64,000 nucleotides of DNA, from positions 452,814 through 516,813 of the forward strand of contig NZ_JALJCK010000005.1 of NCBI RefSeq assembly GCF_022899355.1. The letters are read 5' to 3'. The notes beneath the pieces are model-generated. The model was given only the letters and a program-made list of their open reading frames with translations. It was not told where the DNA came from and did no database searches. Numbering within the stretch: position 1 is the first letter of the stretch; each line of letters opens with the position of its first letter. The translations under genes were made by a program, and so were the position numbers. The stretch comes from Shinella yambaruensis (GTDB taxonomy: Bacteria; Pseudomonadota; Alphaproteobacteria; Rhizobiales; Rhizobiaceae). Below are positions 35,774-45,669 of the stretch, one piece after another.

Positions 35774-36661
35774 ATGTCGCGCCGCACCAGAATCCTCGCC
35801 TTCGGAGACAATGTGGTCGATTGCTACCGCGACCAGAACCTGATGTTCCCCGGCGGGAACTGCGTCAACCATGCCGTCTTCGCGCGCCGCGCCGGCGCCG
35901 AGACGGCTTATGCGGGCGCAGTCTGCGACGACGACGCCGGGCGGCTGATCCGCCAGGCGCTGATCGAGGAAGGCGTCGATGTTTCCTCGCTGCGGATGGA
36001 ACCGGGACAGACGGCCTATTGCGTGATCGAGACGCAGGAGGGCGAGCGGGTGTTCATCGGCGCCAATCTCGGCGTGTCGATCATCGCGCCTTTGCGGGCG
36101 GACCTCGCGCGGCTTTCGGATTTCGATGCCGTCCATACCGGCCGGTCGAGCCATGTCGATGCCTGGCTGCCGCGCTTTGCGGCGGCGACGAAGGTTTCCT
36201 ACGATCTTGCAACCGTCCACGACTCCGAGCGCATCGCCCAGGTCGCGCCCCATTGCTTCCTCCTCGCCTTTTCCGCGGGAGGCACGCGCCATGAGGAGGC
36301 CCTTGCGCTGGCGCTGGCCGCGCGAGCGGCCGGTGCGCACTGGAGCCTCGTCACCAGGGGTATCGACGGAGCCGTCCTTGCCGGCGAAGCCGGTGTGTTC
36401 GAGGCGCCGGCCCAACCGGTCGACGCCATCGACACGCTCGGCGCCGGCGACACCTATATCGCCAACGTCCTCGTCGGCCTGCTCGGCAAGCGGGATTCCG
36501 AAACGATCCTGAAGGATGCGGCAGAAGCGGCGGCCCGGACCTGCCTGATACGCGGCGCCTTCGGCCATGCCGCCACCATGAGCGTCGACCTCTCGAACAT
36601 GATGAGCCTCGAGGAGATCTACCGCACCACCCGTCCCGCAAAAGTGCCCGAAGACGCCTGA
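35774..36661 (+). CDS. frlD: FrlD-like PfkB-family fructosamine kinase
   Basis: A 295-aa sugar kinase of the PfkB/ribokinase family. The N-terminus ILAFGDNVVDCYRDQ...FPGGNCVNHAVFARR matches the FrlD pattern (G-D-N-x-V-D-x-Y and G-G-N-x-V-N), and the ATP/catalytic motif DTLGAGDTY with its base Asp is at about residues 219-227. FrlD kinases phosphorylate fructoselysine or related fructosamines at C6, giving the substrate of FrlB. AGGAG lies 11 bases before the ATG. A LacI-type operator directly upstream suggests it is induced with the transporter. Which fructosyl amino acid is used is not visible. Confidence 0.82.
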   Translation: MSRRTRILAFGDNVVDCYRDQNLMFPGGNCVNHAVFARRAGAETAYAGAVCDDDAGRLIRQALIEEGVDVSSLRMEPGQTAYCVIETQEGERVFIGANLGVSIIAPLRADLARLSDFDAVHTGRSSHVDAWLPRFAAATKVSYDLATVHDSERIAQVAPHCFLLAFSAGGTRHEEALALALAARAAGAHWSLVTRGIDGAVLAGEAGVFEAPAQPVDAIDTLGAGDTYIANVLVGLLGKRDSETILKDAAEAAARTCLIRGAFGHAATMSVDLSNMMSLEEIYRTTRPAKVPEDA

Positions 36662-37156
36662 CGGACGTGGTTCCATGCTGATCCGGCCGGAGCTCTCTAC
36701 CCGTGTGCTCCGTTTCAAGGCATTCCGTTTGCACGCCGGTTTCGCAATCGGCGATGCCCGCGCTTTCGCCTTGCCCGTCTCGGCGCCGATGGTCCGCGCC
36801 CCTCGGGCCTGCGCTTCTGCCACGAGGCGAGCGGCAGGCATATGGCTGCAACGCCTGGCACGATCCGACAGTCGATTGGCGCACCTTGCCACTGTGCACG
36901 AAGACGCAGGCCGATACCTTTGCGTTCATCGACACGAAGGGTGCGAAAGCCACCCGCCCGCTTCCCACCAAATCTCAGCCCTTTCCGGTCGCGACGCGAG
37001 CCGCGATTCGGTGAATTTGGCAGGAGCCGGCCTCAAGGCAACCTTGCAACCGCTTCTGCCTGTCACCATTCATCCATCTTCCCACCAACGCGCCGGATAT
37101 TGGAACGGGTCGGGGATCGCCACCGCGCGGCAACCGAGGCCGGCCGTGGGTCATGC
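36662..37156. other. 495-bp gap without a recognised gene
   Basis: Non-coding or decayed stretch between frlD and the converging AttH-like gene. Several frames are open for 60-100 codons (for example the plus-strand segment ending at 37014 with ...WRTLPLCTKTQADTFAF), but none has a recognised domain or a good ribosome binding site. It could hold a gene remnant. I see no repeat or clear terminator. Confidence 0.4.
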
Positions 37157-38203
37157 TTATCGCTGCCCATAGCCCGTCATCTCCAGATAGCCCTTGCCGG
37201 GATGGCTGCCGGCCACGCGCACGGGGCCTTCCCAGTAGGAAATGCCGAGATCCATCCAGGCCTGCGTGTTGAGCGCGCCGACAGTGACGTCGAGCCGACG
37301 GTCGGGCAGGGTGAGCCGCCAGCGCGTCGGGATGTCTTGCCCCTTCACCCGGCTCGTCTCCACCGGGGTCGCGACGAGCCTGCCGTTTCCATAGGGCGTC
37401 GCCGTACCGTCCGCCGCGATCCACGTGGCGGAGGTGAAGTCGCCGCCAGCAGCATCGCGCAGGCGGAAACCCATCAGCTTCTCGCCTGTGTCGAAGGAGA
37501 GCGAGAACCAGTCCCAGCCGGACTGTTCCTCCGCCAGTGGCTGCGACGACCATTCGCGATCGAGCCACGCGGTGCCGCGCACCGGGATTTCGCCTTCCGG
37601 CAGGGTGATCGTTCCCTCCACGGCAAAGAAAGGCTGGGAATAGTAGTGGCTCGCCTGCCCTTTCGCCGATTTCACCGAATAGCCCTGCTCGCCGTGCAGC
37701 ACGATCGGGCCTTCCGCGCGCATGGCGACATCGTAGGCGAAATCCTTGCCCGTCGCCGTGAGCCGCAGGCGGTCCAGGCTGTCGCCCGCCATCTGCCAGT
37801 CGTCGATCCAGGCCGCGAAGGGCTCGGCCGTCACGCCCGCCTGGCCTGTGCCGCCGCGCGCGAAACGCTCCGTGGCGCGGTGCACGGCGGCGCTTGTGAC
37901 GGCGGCATGGCCGAACCACACCTGCGGGCTTTCCCATGCCGCGCCCTCGCCCGGCGCGAGCGCCGAGCGGAAAAGCGTCCATTGCAGGCCGTAGTCCGCA
38001 CCGTCCGGCCCGGTGAGGTTCGCGGTGACGTACCACCACTCGATCCGGTAGTCCGGATGGGCTCCGTGATCCTGCGGGAACGCGAGATGCCTGCCCCGCT
38101 CCGGCACGGCGAAGCCCTTGGCGTCGGTGCCGAGCCCGGCAAAACCCTGGGCGAAGGCGTTGCCGACACCCAGCAGCAGAAAGAGCAGGGCCCTAACGTT
38201 CAT
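37157..38203 (-). CDS. AttH-like lipocalin-fold exported protein
   Basis: A 348-aa protein with a signal peptide (residues about 1-18, ending GNAFAQ) and the AttH / CrtC-like double lipocalin domain: H-P-D-Y-R-I-E-W-W-Y-V-T-A-N-L near residue 50, and G-T-A-W-L-D-R-E-W-S-S-Q and W-D-W-F-S-L in the middle, a hallmark of the family. It is the last gene of an ATPase-permease-lipocalin operon, the arrangement known as AttEFGH; the start overlaps the end of the permease gene by 11 bp. Function of the system is not settled; lipoprotein or hydrophobic compound handling in the periplasm is plausible. Confidence 0.85.
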   Translation of the reverse strand: MNVRALLFLLLGVGNAFAQGFAGLGTDAKGFAVPERGRHLAFPQDHGAHPDYRIEWWYVTANLTGPDGADYGLQWTLFRSALAPGEGAAWESPQVWFGHAAVTSAAVHRATERFARGGTGQAGVTAEPFAAWIDDWQMAGDSLDRLRLTATGKDFAYDVAMRAEGPIVLHGEQGYSVKSAKGQASHYYSQPFFAVEGTITLPEGEIPVRGTAWLDREWSSQPLAEEQSGWDWFSLSFDTGEKLMGFRLRDAAGGDFTSATWIAADGTATPYGNGRLVATPVETSRVKGQDIPTRWRLTLPDRRLDVTVGALNTQAWMDLGISYWEGPVRVAGSHPGKGYLEMTGYGQR

Positions 38204-40592
38204 TGGCGAAGATCCTCAGCAGCGCGGCAGGCTCCATGCGCGCCAGCCGCCAGGCCGGCCAGAGCGCGGCGGAAAGCGCGGCGCCGAGCGCGAAGAGCAT
38301 CAGGCGGGTGTATTCGGCTGGAAACAGGTACATCGGCAGGCGCCAGCCGAACGCCTCGACATTGACGATGGCGAGCAGCACCCAGGCGAGCGCCAGGCCC
38401 AGCGGCAAGGCCAGCACCGCGGTGAGCGCGGCGAGCAGCACCGTGCGCAGGATCTCCATGCCGGCGAGACGGCGCTGGGTCGTTCCCATCGCCCAGACGG
38501 GCGCCATCTGCGGCAGCCGCATCGCCGCCAGCGTGAGCAGGCTCATCAGGATCGCGAACGCCGCAACCGCCAGCGTCAGCACGTTCAGCGCCCCGGTCAC
38601 CGAGAAGGTGCGCTCGAAGACCGACAGCGAGAACGCCTTGAGCGCCGCCTGGTCGACGAGGCGCGCCGGGGGAAAGTCGAACGCCTCCACGAGCGCCTGG
38701 CGCAGGCCCTGCGGGTCGTCGGTGCGCACACCGTAGCGCCGCGGCACGACGCCGGGGAAGGCCTGGCGGAACAGCGCCTCGCCGACGATGGCCTGGCCGA
38801 TCGGGTTTCCGTAGTCGCCGACGATGCCCGCGACCGGCATCGAAAGTCCGGGGCCAAGTGCGAGCGCATCGCCCACGCTCAGCCCGGCGCGGCGGGCAAG
38901 CTGCTCGTTGATGATGACGGCCCCGCCCGCTTCGACCTCGTCCCAGACGGCCGGGACGGCGTCAAGGAAGCGCCAGTTCTCACGATAGGTGTAGCCGATG
39001 CGCGCGCCGAAGATCTCCGCCCGCAACCCTGCGAGCGTCGCATCGACGGACATGATCGGCAACACCGCGTCGGAGCGCGTCTCGAGGAAACGCTCCAGGC
39101 CTGCCCGGTCCGCCACAGCCTCCGCATCGACGTAGAGTTCGGCGGACAGGCGCTGGTCGAGGAAGCCGACGAAGGTCAGGCGAAAGCTCGAGACCATGGT
39201 TGAAACGCCGACATTCGCGGCCATGGCGAGCAGCAGCGCCATCAGCGCAAGCCCGAGACCGGGCAGTTGCTGGCGGGTGTCCGCCCAGAACCATTGCGCC
39301 ATGGCGCGGGCTGCCCGTGCTTCGCCAAGGCGCAGGATCGCCCCCAGGCACGGCGCCAGCGCAAGGGCCGCGCCGAGCATCAGGCAGGCGAGCAGCGCGA
39401 AGCCGGCGGCGAGCCCGGTCCCGGTGACGGCCAGCACCCCTGCCGCCGCGAGCAGCAGGGCTGCCGCCGCGGCCTGCAGCTTGCGCGTCCGCCCCGTGGC
39501 CAGCGCCCAGGCGCGTCCGCCGGCACTCGCCAGGACCGGCATCCGCGCCAGCCGCCACAACGCGCTCGCCGAGGCGAGCAAGGCGCCGCCGAGCGCCATG
39601 GCCATTCCCGAAAGCCACCATGCCGGACGGATCTGCAGCGTGCCGGCGACGTCGGCGCTGTAAAGGCCCCGTATCGTGGCGGCAACGTCCGGCAGCAGGA
39701 GCGCCGCGATGAGATAGCCGAGCACGATGCCGAGCGCGCCCGCAATCGTCGCCAGCACGACAAGCTCCAGCACCATCATGACAATCAGGCGGCGCAGCGG
39801 CACGCCGAGCGCGCGCAGGGTGCGGACCATGCCTCGCCGCTGCTCGAATGCGAGGCCGATCGCCCCGTGGACGATGAAGATGCCGACCGCAAAGCTGAGC
39901 AAGCCGAAGGCCGTGAGATTGAGGTGGAAGCTGTCGGTGAGCCGGCCGACATCGGTCGCACCGTCGGCGCGCTGGAGCAGCAGGTTCGGCGCGATCTCGG
40001 CCAACGGCCGTTGCCGCAGCGGCTGGTCCGGCAGGACGATGAGGCGGCTGATGCGCCCCGCGCGGCCGAGCAGCTTCTGGGCAACGCCGATGTCGGCAAG
40101 CACGGTGCCTGGTGCGACCGCCTGATCGACCAGGACCGGGTTGGACAGGTTCGCCGCAAGGAGCGCGGCCGTCTGCGGCCCGGCGACCAGCGTGTCGGCG
40201 CGCACGAGACGGTCGAGGTCGGCGCGCGCCAGTGCCGCGCGCGCCGCCGAACCCGGCGGCGCGGTCAGCGGATCGACGCCGACCAGCCGCACGGCCGTCC
40301 CGCCCACGCGCAACCTGCCCTCCACCACCGGGCTGACCAGCCAGCCGGCGCGGCGCAGCGCGACGAAAAGCGCCTGCGGCATGGCATCCCCCTCGGGCGG
40401 CATGAGCTGGTCGAACCGGCCTTCGGCCAGCGTGGCGGCGGCCGCGTCGTAGCTCGCGCGCGCCTCGGCGTTGATCGCCTGGACGCCGGACCACAGCGCC
40501 GTCGCCAGCGCGAGGCCGAGCACCAGCGTCAGCAACTGGAGCCGGTTGCGTCGCCAGTGCGACGCCAGTGCCGAAAGGATCGCGCCGGTCAC
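38193..40592 (-). CDS. FtsX/MacB-type ABC permease (AttF-AttG fusion type)
   Basis: A 799-aa membrane protein with two FtsX domains: an N-terminal segment ([19 protein letters not shown]), a large periplasmic loop, three central segments ([19 protein letters not shown] region), a second periplasmic region and a C-terminal three-segment FtsX block ([20 protein letters not shown]). This topology is typical of LolC/MacB-class transporters and mechanotransmission systems. The start is GTG 40592, whose GTGA overlaps the ATPase stop, so translation is coupled. A frame continuing further upstream lies over the ATPase gene and is not real. Confidence 0.87.
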   Translation of the reverse strand: MTGAILSALASHWRRNRLQLLTLVLGLALATALWSGVQAINAEARASYDAAAATLAEGRFDQLMPPEGDAMPQALFVALRRAGWLVSPVVEGRLRVGGTAVRLVGVDPLTAPPGSAARAALARADLDRLVRADTLVAGPQTAALLAANLSNPVLVDQAVAPGTVLADIGVAQKLLGRAGRISRLIVLPDQPLRQRPLAEIAPNLLLQRADGATDVGRLTDSFHLNLTAFGLLSFAVGIFIVHGAIGLAFEQRRGMVRTLRALGVPLRRLIVMMVLELVVLATIAGALGIVLGYLIAALLLPDVAATIRGLYSADVAGTLQIRPAWWLSGMAMALGGALLASASALWRLARMPVLASAGGRAWALATGRTRKLQAAAAALLLAAAGVLAVTGTGLAAGFALLACLMLGAALALAPCLGAILRLGEARAARAMAQWFWADTRQQLPGLGLALMALLLAMAANVGVSTMVSSFRLTFVGFLDQRLSAELYVDAEAVADRAGLERFLETRSDAVLPIMSVDATLAGLRAEIFGARIGYTYRENWRFLDAVPAVWDEVEAGGAVIINEQLARRAGLSVGDALALGPGLSMPVAGIVGDYGNPIGQAIVGEALFRQAFPGVVPRRYGVRTDDPQGLRQALVEAFDFPPARLVDQAALKAFSLSVFERTFSVTGALNVLTLAVAAFAILMSLLTLAAMRLPQMAPVWAMGTTQRRLAGMEILRTVLLAALTAVLALPLGLALAWVLLAIVNVEAFGWRLPMYLFPAEYTRLMLFALGAALSAALWPAWRLARMEPAALLRIFANER

Positions 40593-41245
40593 AGGAGGCG
40601 GCCCTGGCTGAGATGCGCCTGCCGTCCGAGCCGCGCGGCAAGGCGCGGGGAGTGCGTGACCATCAGGAGCGCAGCGCCGGTCTCCGCCACGAGCGCGAGG
40701 AACTGCTCCATCACCTCGTCCGCGGTCGCCTCGTCGAGGTTGCCGGTCGGTTCGTCCGCCAGGATCAGCTTCGGCCGCGCCGCGAGCGCCCGGGCGATCG
40801 CCACGCGCTGCTGCTGACCGCCGGACAGTTGTTCCGGATATTTCCGCAGGTGCGGCTCCAGGCCCAGCGCGCCGGCCAGCCGGGAAAGCGCCCGCGGTTC
40901 CGGCGTGTCGTTCAGGCGCGCCTGGAAGGCGATATTGGCGGCGACGTCCAGAGAGGGGATGAGGTTGAACTGCTGGAAGACGATGCCCACCGCGCTTCGC
41001 CTCAGTCGCGCGCGCCCGCTGTCGTCGAGCCTCGTGACCTCCTGCCCGTCGAGCAGAACGTGCCCGCCGTCTGCGGCGTCCAGCCCCGCCACGAGGTGCA
41101 ACAGCGTGCTTTTGCCCGAACCGGATTCGCCGGTCAGCGCCAGCGTCTCGCCGGCCTGGAGCGAGAGCGTCACGCCGCGCAGCACGGGCACCGGGCCTTC
41201 CGGGCCTAAATACGATTTCCGCAGGTCCTCGATCGAAAGCAGCAT
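40589..41245 (-). CDS. LolD/MacB-type ABC ATPase (AttE-like)
   Basis: A 218-aa ATPase of the LolD/MacB class: GESGSGKST near residue 38, Q-loop [13 protein letters not shown], signature [15 protein letters not shown], Walker [14 protein letters not shown], and the H-loop VTHSPRLA. It starts the AttEFGH-like operon and overlaps the permease gene by four bases. All motifs intact. It would drive conformational change of the FtsX-type permease at the inner membrane. Confidence 0.9.
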   Translation of the reverse strand: MLLSIEDLRKSYLGPEGPVPVLRGVTLSLQAGETLALTGESGSGKSTLLHLVAGLDAADGGHVLLDGQEVTRLDDSGRARLRRSAVGIVFQQFNLIPSLDVAANIAFQARLNDTPEPRALSRLAGALGLEPHLRKYPEQLSGGQQQRVAIARALAARPKLILADEPTGNLDEATADEVMEQFLALVAETGAALLMVTHSPRLAARLGRQAHLSQGRLL

Positions 41246-41462
41246 GCAACACAGCTATCGCATGCGGCGGAAAGTAAAAAGGCCAAGTCGCAAGATCCGT
41301 CGACAAGGCACACAAACGACGGCCGGCCGCATCGCGTCGGATCGTTGGCCGCAACGATCCGAATTTCGAGCGACAGGCATATTCCTCAAGGACCCGGCGC
41401 CAATCATGGCTCTTTCCCGCCGAGCTTCCGGACCGCCGGAAGCACCCTGCCGGCCGGCCCGC

Positions 41463-41521
41463 TAGAGCATTTCCGCATTATCCAACGCCGAAGCGGCTTC
41501 GCTTCGGCTTGAAATGCTCTA
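41463..41521. repeat. Intergenic repeat, copy B
   Basis: Second copy of the nested repeat at 26088: outer arms TAGAGCATTTC (41463-41473) and GAAATGCTCTA (41511-41521), inner arms GCCGAAGC / GCTTCGGC. Its right edge provides, on the minus strand, the TAG stop of the VWA gene. It lies between the AttE-like gene (starting at 41245, reading away) and the end of the amide locus; the rest of 41246-41462 shows nothing recognisable. Confidence 0.7.
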
Positions 41522-43708
41522 GGCCCGCAGCCTCAGGTAGATCGCGGGCAGCAGCGTGTCGAGCCGGTCGATTGAATCGATGCATATCGCGCCGCGCGGC
41601 CCGAAAATGCGCTGCGGATAGGAATCCGCGTCCGAATCCAGTGCCACGCAGAAGGTGTCTATCCCCTCGCGGCCGAGTTCGTGCACCGCCATGCGGGCAT
41701 CTTCCACCAGATAGCGCCGGTCGTCGACGTCGATGTCGGAGGGTTCGCCGTCCGTGACGATGAGGAGCAGCCTGCGGTAGCTGCGCTGCCGGCGAAGATC
41801 GCTGCCGGCGTGGCGGATGACCGTGCCGAGCCGGGTCGAATAGTCGCCCGTGAGCCCTGCGAGGCGGGCGATGGCGAAGCGGTCGAAGGGTCGGCCGAAA
41901 TCCTTGATGCGCATGTAGCGCACGTCCTCCCGCCCATTGGAGCAGAAGGCGGCGATGGCGAAGGGATCGCCGACATCCGTCATCGCGCGGGCGAGCAGCG
42001 CCGTCGAAAGCCGCTCCATCTCCAGCACGGAGCCTTGCGAACCGCGCACCCTCTCCGTCGTGGAGCGAGATGAATCGATCAGCACGAGCACCGACATATC
42101 GCGCGAACGCCGCTCGTAGCGGCCGTAGACCCGCGTATCCGGCACCTCGCCCGCCCGCCGCGCGATCATGGCGGCGATGCTCGCGTCCATGTCGAGGAAT
42201 TCCCCTTCGGTCTGGCCGCGGACCCGCTGCTGGCGGCTGATCCGCGAGGCCTTGATGAGCGTCGAAAGCCGGTCGACGAGGTCGGACCGCGCCTCGCTCA
42301 AGGTCGACGCGACACGGGGCGGGCCGATCTGGCCCGGCATTTCGCGCACCCGGCACCATTCGGGCCGGTAGCGGCCGGTGACATGGTCGTATTCCGGGTA
42401 GCGGGCAACGAGCAGGCCGTCCTCGTCCTGCGCCTCGGCCAGCCGCCCGGCCGCGGTCTCGCCATCCTCGCCCTCCTCGCGGCGGCCATCATCGCCGGCC
42501 TGCTGCTCGATCCGCGCGCCTTCGAGCATGGCCTCGATCTCGACCGGCGCCTGGCTGTCGTCCGGGCCGAAATCCCAGATGCCGATATTGTCGTCGCGAT
42601 AGGCCGGCTGAACCACATAGGTCCTGGCGTCGAACTGCAGGCGCATCTGGCCGATATCGTTGCCGAGCAGCCCGCCGATGCGTCGGCTGAGCTGCTGGTC
42701 GCCGATATTTTCGCGGACGGCCTCGGCGAAGAGTGTCCGCCCCTTCTCCACCCAGCCATGCGGATCGGCATAGTCCGGGTCCGCCAGCGCCCGCGCAAGC
42801 CGCGCCATCAGGGCGATCGCGATGGGCGGGCCTTCCGGCCGGGCGACATGGAAACGCCGCCAGAGGGCGGCAAGGCCGGGCATCGTCCGGGCGGCGAGCC
42901 TTTCGACACGCGCGTCCTCGACGAGGGAAACGAGGGCGATCTGCAGCGGCTTCAGCCCGGCGGCGGGAAATTTTGTCCGCGTGAAGCGATGGTGCGCGCC
43001 GATATGCGCGACGGCGGCGCGGTAGAGCAGCTTCGCCTCGCCACCCTCGAAGCCGGCGAAGGCGACCGGCAGACGCACACCGCCGCCGCCGAAGCCGGGC
43101 CTGCGCCGCATCTGCTCCGGCGCATCCGACGGCGCTTCGGCAATCGGCGGCGCCATGCCCCAGAGAGCCTTGAGGTAAAGGCCGAGGCCATGGCGCCATT
43201 CGGCAAGGCCGCCTCCCGCCCCGCGCCCCTCGACCAGGCGGATCGCTTCGCCGCTTTCCAATGCGAAGAAAGCGCGCCGGCGCGCCACGTCCTTGGCGCC
43301 GATATGCAGGCCCATGCGCACGAAGGCGACGAAATCCGGCGCGTCCAATGCCTCAAGGAGCCGGCCGGTGTTTTCCAGAAGGGGAAACGCGGCCTCCGGC
43401 GCCCGGCGCGCGACATCCTCAATCGCCGCCGCCCAGGCGTTCATCCCCGACTCATCGAAATGGCGCGATGCGACAAGCGCCGCCTGCGGCACGCGGCTTG
43501 CGGCCAGCCGGCCCGAGCGGATCGCGACCTGCGATACCGCCGAGGCGAGCCGAACGGCAAAAGCCGGGCCGGCAAGCGCCGCAAGGGCGGGGCCGGCGCG
43601 GCGATAGGCATCGGCGACGAGGTCGCCGTAACCGGCCCGGTCGATGCGGCCATGCGCGACATGCCAGCGCTCCCGCCATTCGGGCGGAAATCCATCGGGC
43701 GCATTCAT
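41519..43708 (-). CDS. VWA protein of the NorD/CbbO type
   Basis: A 729-aa protein with a C-terminal von Willebrand A domain. The metal-ion site is complete: DSSRS (VLVLIDSSRS), a conserved Thr/Ser loop (L-T-G-D-Y-S-T-R-L-G-T) and VTDGEPSD. NorD and CbbO proteins work with a MoxR-type AAA+ partner to activate or load cofactor into a target enzyme (nitric oxide reductase, Rubisco). The partner is encoded 25 bp upstream, but no NO reductase or Rubisco gene is present. ATG 43708 is chosen because AGGAGG lies eight bases upstream. Candidate target: an enzyme of the amide locus. Confidence 0.85.
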   Translation of the reverse strand: MNAPDGFPPEWRERWHVAHGRIDRAGYGDLVADAYRRAGPALAALAGPAFAVRLASAVSQVAIRSGRLAASRVPQAALVASRHFDESGMNAWAAAIEDVARRAPEAAFPLLENTGRLLEALDAPDFVAFVRMGLHIGAKDVARRRAFFALESGEAIRLVEGRGAGGGLAEWRHGLGLYLKALWGMAPPIAEAPSDAPEQMRRRPGFGGGGVRLPVAFAGFEGGEAKLLYRAAVAHIGAHHRFTRTKFPAAGLKPLQIALVSLVEDARVERLAARTMPGLAALWRRFHVARPEGPPIAIALMARLARALADPDYADPHGWVEKGRTLFAEAVRENIGDQQLSRRIGGLLGNDIGQMRLQFDARTYVVQPAYRDDNIGIWDFGPDDSQAPVEIEAMLEGARIEQQAGDDGRREEGEDGETAAGRLAEAQDEDGLLVARYPEYDHVTGRYRPEWCRVREMPGQIGPPRVASTLSEARSDLVDRLSTLIKASRISRQQRVRGQTEGEFLDMDASIAAMIARRAGEVPDTRVYGRYERRSRDMSVLVLIDSSRSTTERVRGSQGSVLEMERLSTALLARAMTDVGDPFAIAAFCSNGREDVRYMRIKDFGRPFDRFAIARLAGLTGDYSTRLGTVIRHAGSDLRRQRSYRRLLLIVTDGEPSDIDVDDRRYLVEDARMAVHELGREGIDTFCVALDSDADSYPQRIFGPRGAICIDSIDRLDTLLPAIYLRLRA

Positions 43709-43733
43709 GATTGCCGCCTCCTGCATGAAACGT

Positions 43734-44546
43734 TCAAAGGCAGGCGGCGATGGCGCCGGAGAGCGCATCGCGCAGATCAGGATCATCGGTGATCGGCACG
43801 ACCATCGCCACCTGGCAGGCCGCCTCGATGGCAATGCCGGCGGCAACGAGCAGCCCGGCATTGATGAGCATGCGCGTGGAGGCTCCCTCTTCGAGGCCCT
43901 GCCCCTTGAGGTTGCGCGACCGCTCGGCGATGCGCACCAGGGTCTCCGCCGTGCGCCGGTCGATGCCCGCCTCCCGGGCGACGATCTCCGCCTCGATATC
44001 CGGCGACGGATAGCCGAAGGCAATGGCGCCGAAGCGCTGCTTGGTCGATTCCTTCAGGTCCTTGAGCACGCTCTGGTAACCGGGATTGTAGGAAATGACG
44101 ACCTGGAAATCCGGATGCGCCTGCACCACCTCGTTCTTCTTCTCGAGCGGCAGGATACGCCGGTCGTCGGTCAGGGAATGGATGACGACGGTCGTGTCCT
44201 GCCGCGCCTCGACGATCTCGTCGAGATAGCAGATGGCCCCCTCGCGCACGGCAAGGGTCAGCGGTCCGTCGTGCCAGACCGTGCCGTCCGTATCGAGCAG
44301 GTAGCGGCCGACGAGGTCGGAGGCGGTCATGTCCTCATGGCAGGAGACGGTGATCAGCGGCTTGCCCAGCCGCCAGGCCATGTGCTCGACGAAGCGCGTC
44401 TTGCCGCAGCCGGTCGGCCCCTTCAGCATGACGGGCATGCGGCTCTTGTGGGCGGCCGTAAACAGCGAGATCTCGCTTTCGACCGGCCGATAGAAGGGTT
44501 CGCTGGAAATGCGATAGGCATCCAGGTTCGTCACGATAGACCTCAT
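43734..44546 (-). CDS. MoxR AAA+ ATPase of the NorQ/CbbQ type
   Basis: A 270-aa MoxR-class AAA+ ATPase: Walker A GPTGCGKT (residues 43-50), Walker B ICYLDEI, sensor I region [10 protein letters not shown] and an arginine finger segment (ESTKQRF). The [13 protein letters not shown] segment is typical of the CbbQ/NirQ/NorQ subfamily. It forms a pair with the VWA gene that follows. In Pseudomonas the amidase operon also carries an ATPase gene (amiB); whether this one plays that role is inference. Confidence 0.87.
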   Translation of the reverse strand: MRSIVTNLDAYRISSEPFYRPVESEISLFTAAHKSRMPVMLKGPTGCGKTRFVEHMAWRLGKPLITVSCHEDMTASDLVGRYLLDTDGTVWHDGPLTLAVREGAICYLDEIVEARQDTTVVIHSLTDDRRILPLEKKNEVVQAHPDFQVVISYNPGYQSVLKDLKESTKQRFGAIAFGYPSPDIEAEIVAREAGIDRRTAETLVRIAERSRNLKGQGLEEGASTRMLINAGLLVAAGIAIEAACQVAMVVPITDDPDLRDALSGAIAACL

Positions 44547-44591
44547 GGAGTTGGCGCCGCGATGCTCCCGGCCATCGCGGCGCGGGGGATT

Positions 44592-45611
44592 TCAGGACGC
44601 CAGCAGTTCCTTCAGCTTGTCGTCCAGGAACTTGACGTCGACGGGGTTGGTGCCTGGCCCGCCGGCAAAGTGCCCCCAGATCGAGGGGATCGGCACGTAG
44701 GTCGCATTCAGCATGTTCGCGACCTCGTTCTCGCTGTCCTCCGGTGGAAAATAGAGGTCGGTTCTGCCGGGCATGACATAGGCCTTCGCCTTGATGGCGT
44801 TGAGCGCGGCCTTGTAGTCGCCGTTGTAAAGCGTATTTGCCGAGATGTCGCCGTTCTGCCAGGTCCAGAGCATGGCAAGCAGGTTGTTCGGATCCTTCGG
44901 CAGGAAGAAGCCTTCCCAGAAGGAGACGAGGAAATCCTCCAGCGAGGCGTAGCCCAGCGTCTTCAAGTCGAGCTCCTCGCGGTAGAAGGATTGCGAGAAG
45001 CCCCAGCCGGCATAGACGCGGGCGGCGGCGCGCAGGCCCTTGTGCGGCTTCTCCTTGTACCAGCCGTCCTGGAAAGCACCGTCCGCCGTCAGGGCCGCCT
45101 TGACGCCTTCGAGGAAGACGAAGTTGTGGCGCGAGCATTTCGCCGAGCCGCAGAAGGGCGCGAGCAGGTCCATCATGCCGGGGTACATCGCGCCCCAATG
45201 GAAGGTCTGGAGCCCGCCCATGGACCAGCCCGTCACCAGGCGCAGATGCGAGATCCCCAGATGCTCCGTCACCAGCCGGTGCTGGGCGCGGACATTGTCA
45301 TAGGCTGTCACCTTCGGGAAGCGGGCGGCGTTGTAGGGCTCCGGCGTGTTGCTCGGCGAGGAGGAGAGGCCGTTGCCGAACATGTTGGGGATGATGATGA
45401 AATACCTGTCGGGATCGAGCGCCATGCCCGGACCGACCAGCCATTCGTTGTCGTAGTGCTGGCCGGAATACCAGGTCGGGTAGAGGATGGCGTTGTCCTT
45501 CGCGGCATTGAGGGTGCCGAAGGTCTTGTAGGCGAGTTTGGCCTCGCGCAGGATCGCGCCGTTCTGCAGGGCGAAATCGCCGAGTTCGAAGATCTCGTAA
45601 TCGAGCGTCAT
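44592..45611 (-). CDS. Alpha/beta hydrolase, homoserine O-acetyltransferase-like
   Basis: A 339-aa alpha/beta-hydrolase resembling the MetX acyltransferase family. The nucleophile elbow is GWSMGG (about residues 147-152), with candidate acid in P-G-R-T-D-L-Y-F (about 283-290) and His in W-G-H-F-A-G-G. It has L-A-Y-K-T-F-G-T-L-N-A near the start, as in MetX relatives. MetX sits usually with methionine genes; here it is in an amide locus between an NCS1 permease and the MoxR gene, so it is more likely a hydrolase acting on the imported amide or ester. Function unproven. Confidence 0.82.
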   Translation of the reverse strand: MTLDYEIFELGDFALQNGAILREAKLAYKTFGTLNAAKDNAILYPTWYSGQHYDNEWLVGPGMALDPDRYFIIIPNMFGNGLSSSPSNTPEPYNAARFPKVTAYDNVRAQHRLVTEHLGISHLRLVTGWSMGGLQTFHWGAMYPGMMDLLAPFCGSAKCSRHNFVFLEGVKAALTADGAFQDGWYKEKPHKGLRAAARVYAGWGFSQSFYREELDLKTLGYASLEDFLVSFWEGFFLPKDPNNLLAMLWTWQNGDISANTLYNGDYKAALNAIKAKAYVMPGRTDLYFPPEDSENEVANMLNATYVPIPSIWGHFAGGPGTNPVDVKFLDDKLKELLAS

Positions 45612-45669
45612 GTCTGTTTTCCTTCATTGAAAATGCGCGTTCGGCGCGCGCCGAGGCGCGCCGCCGCTT

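Noticed and set aside
38193..41354. A 1053-residue fusion reading through the ATPase region into the permease
   Set aside because: The first 254 codons overlap the ATPase gene in another frame; the permease starts at GTG 40592 with a 4-bp overlap.
41519..44023. Longer N-terminus for the VWA protein reaching into the MoxR gene
   Set aside because: The extension is low-complexity Arg/Pro-rich out-of-frame reading; ATG 43708 has an AGGAGG site.
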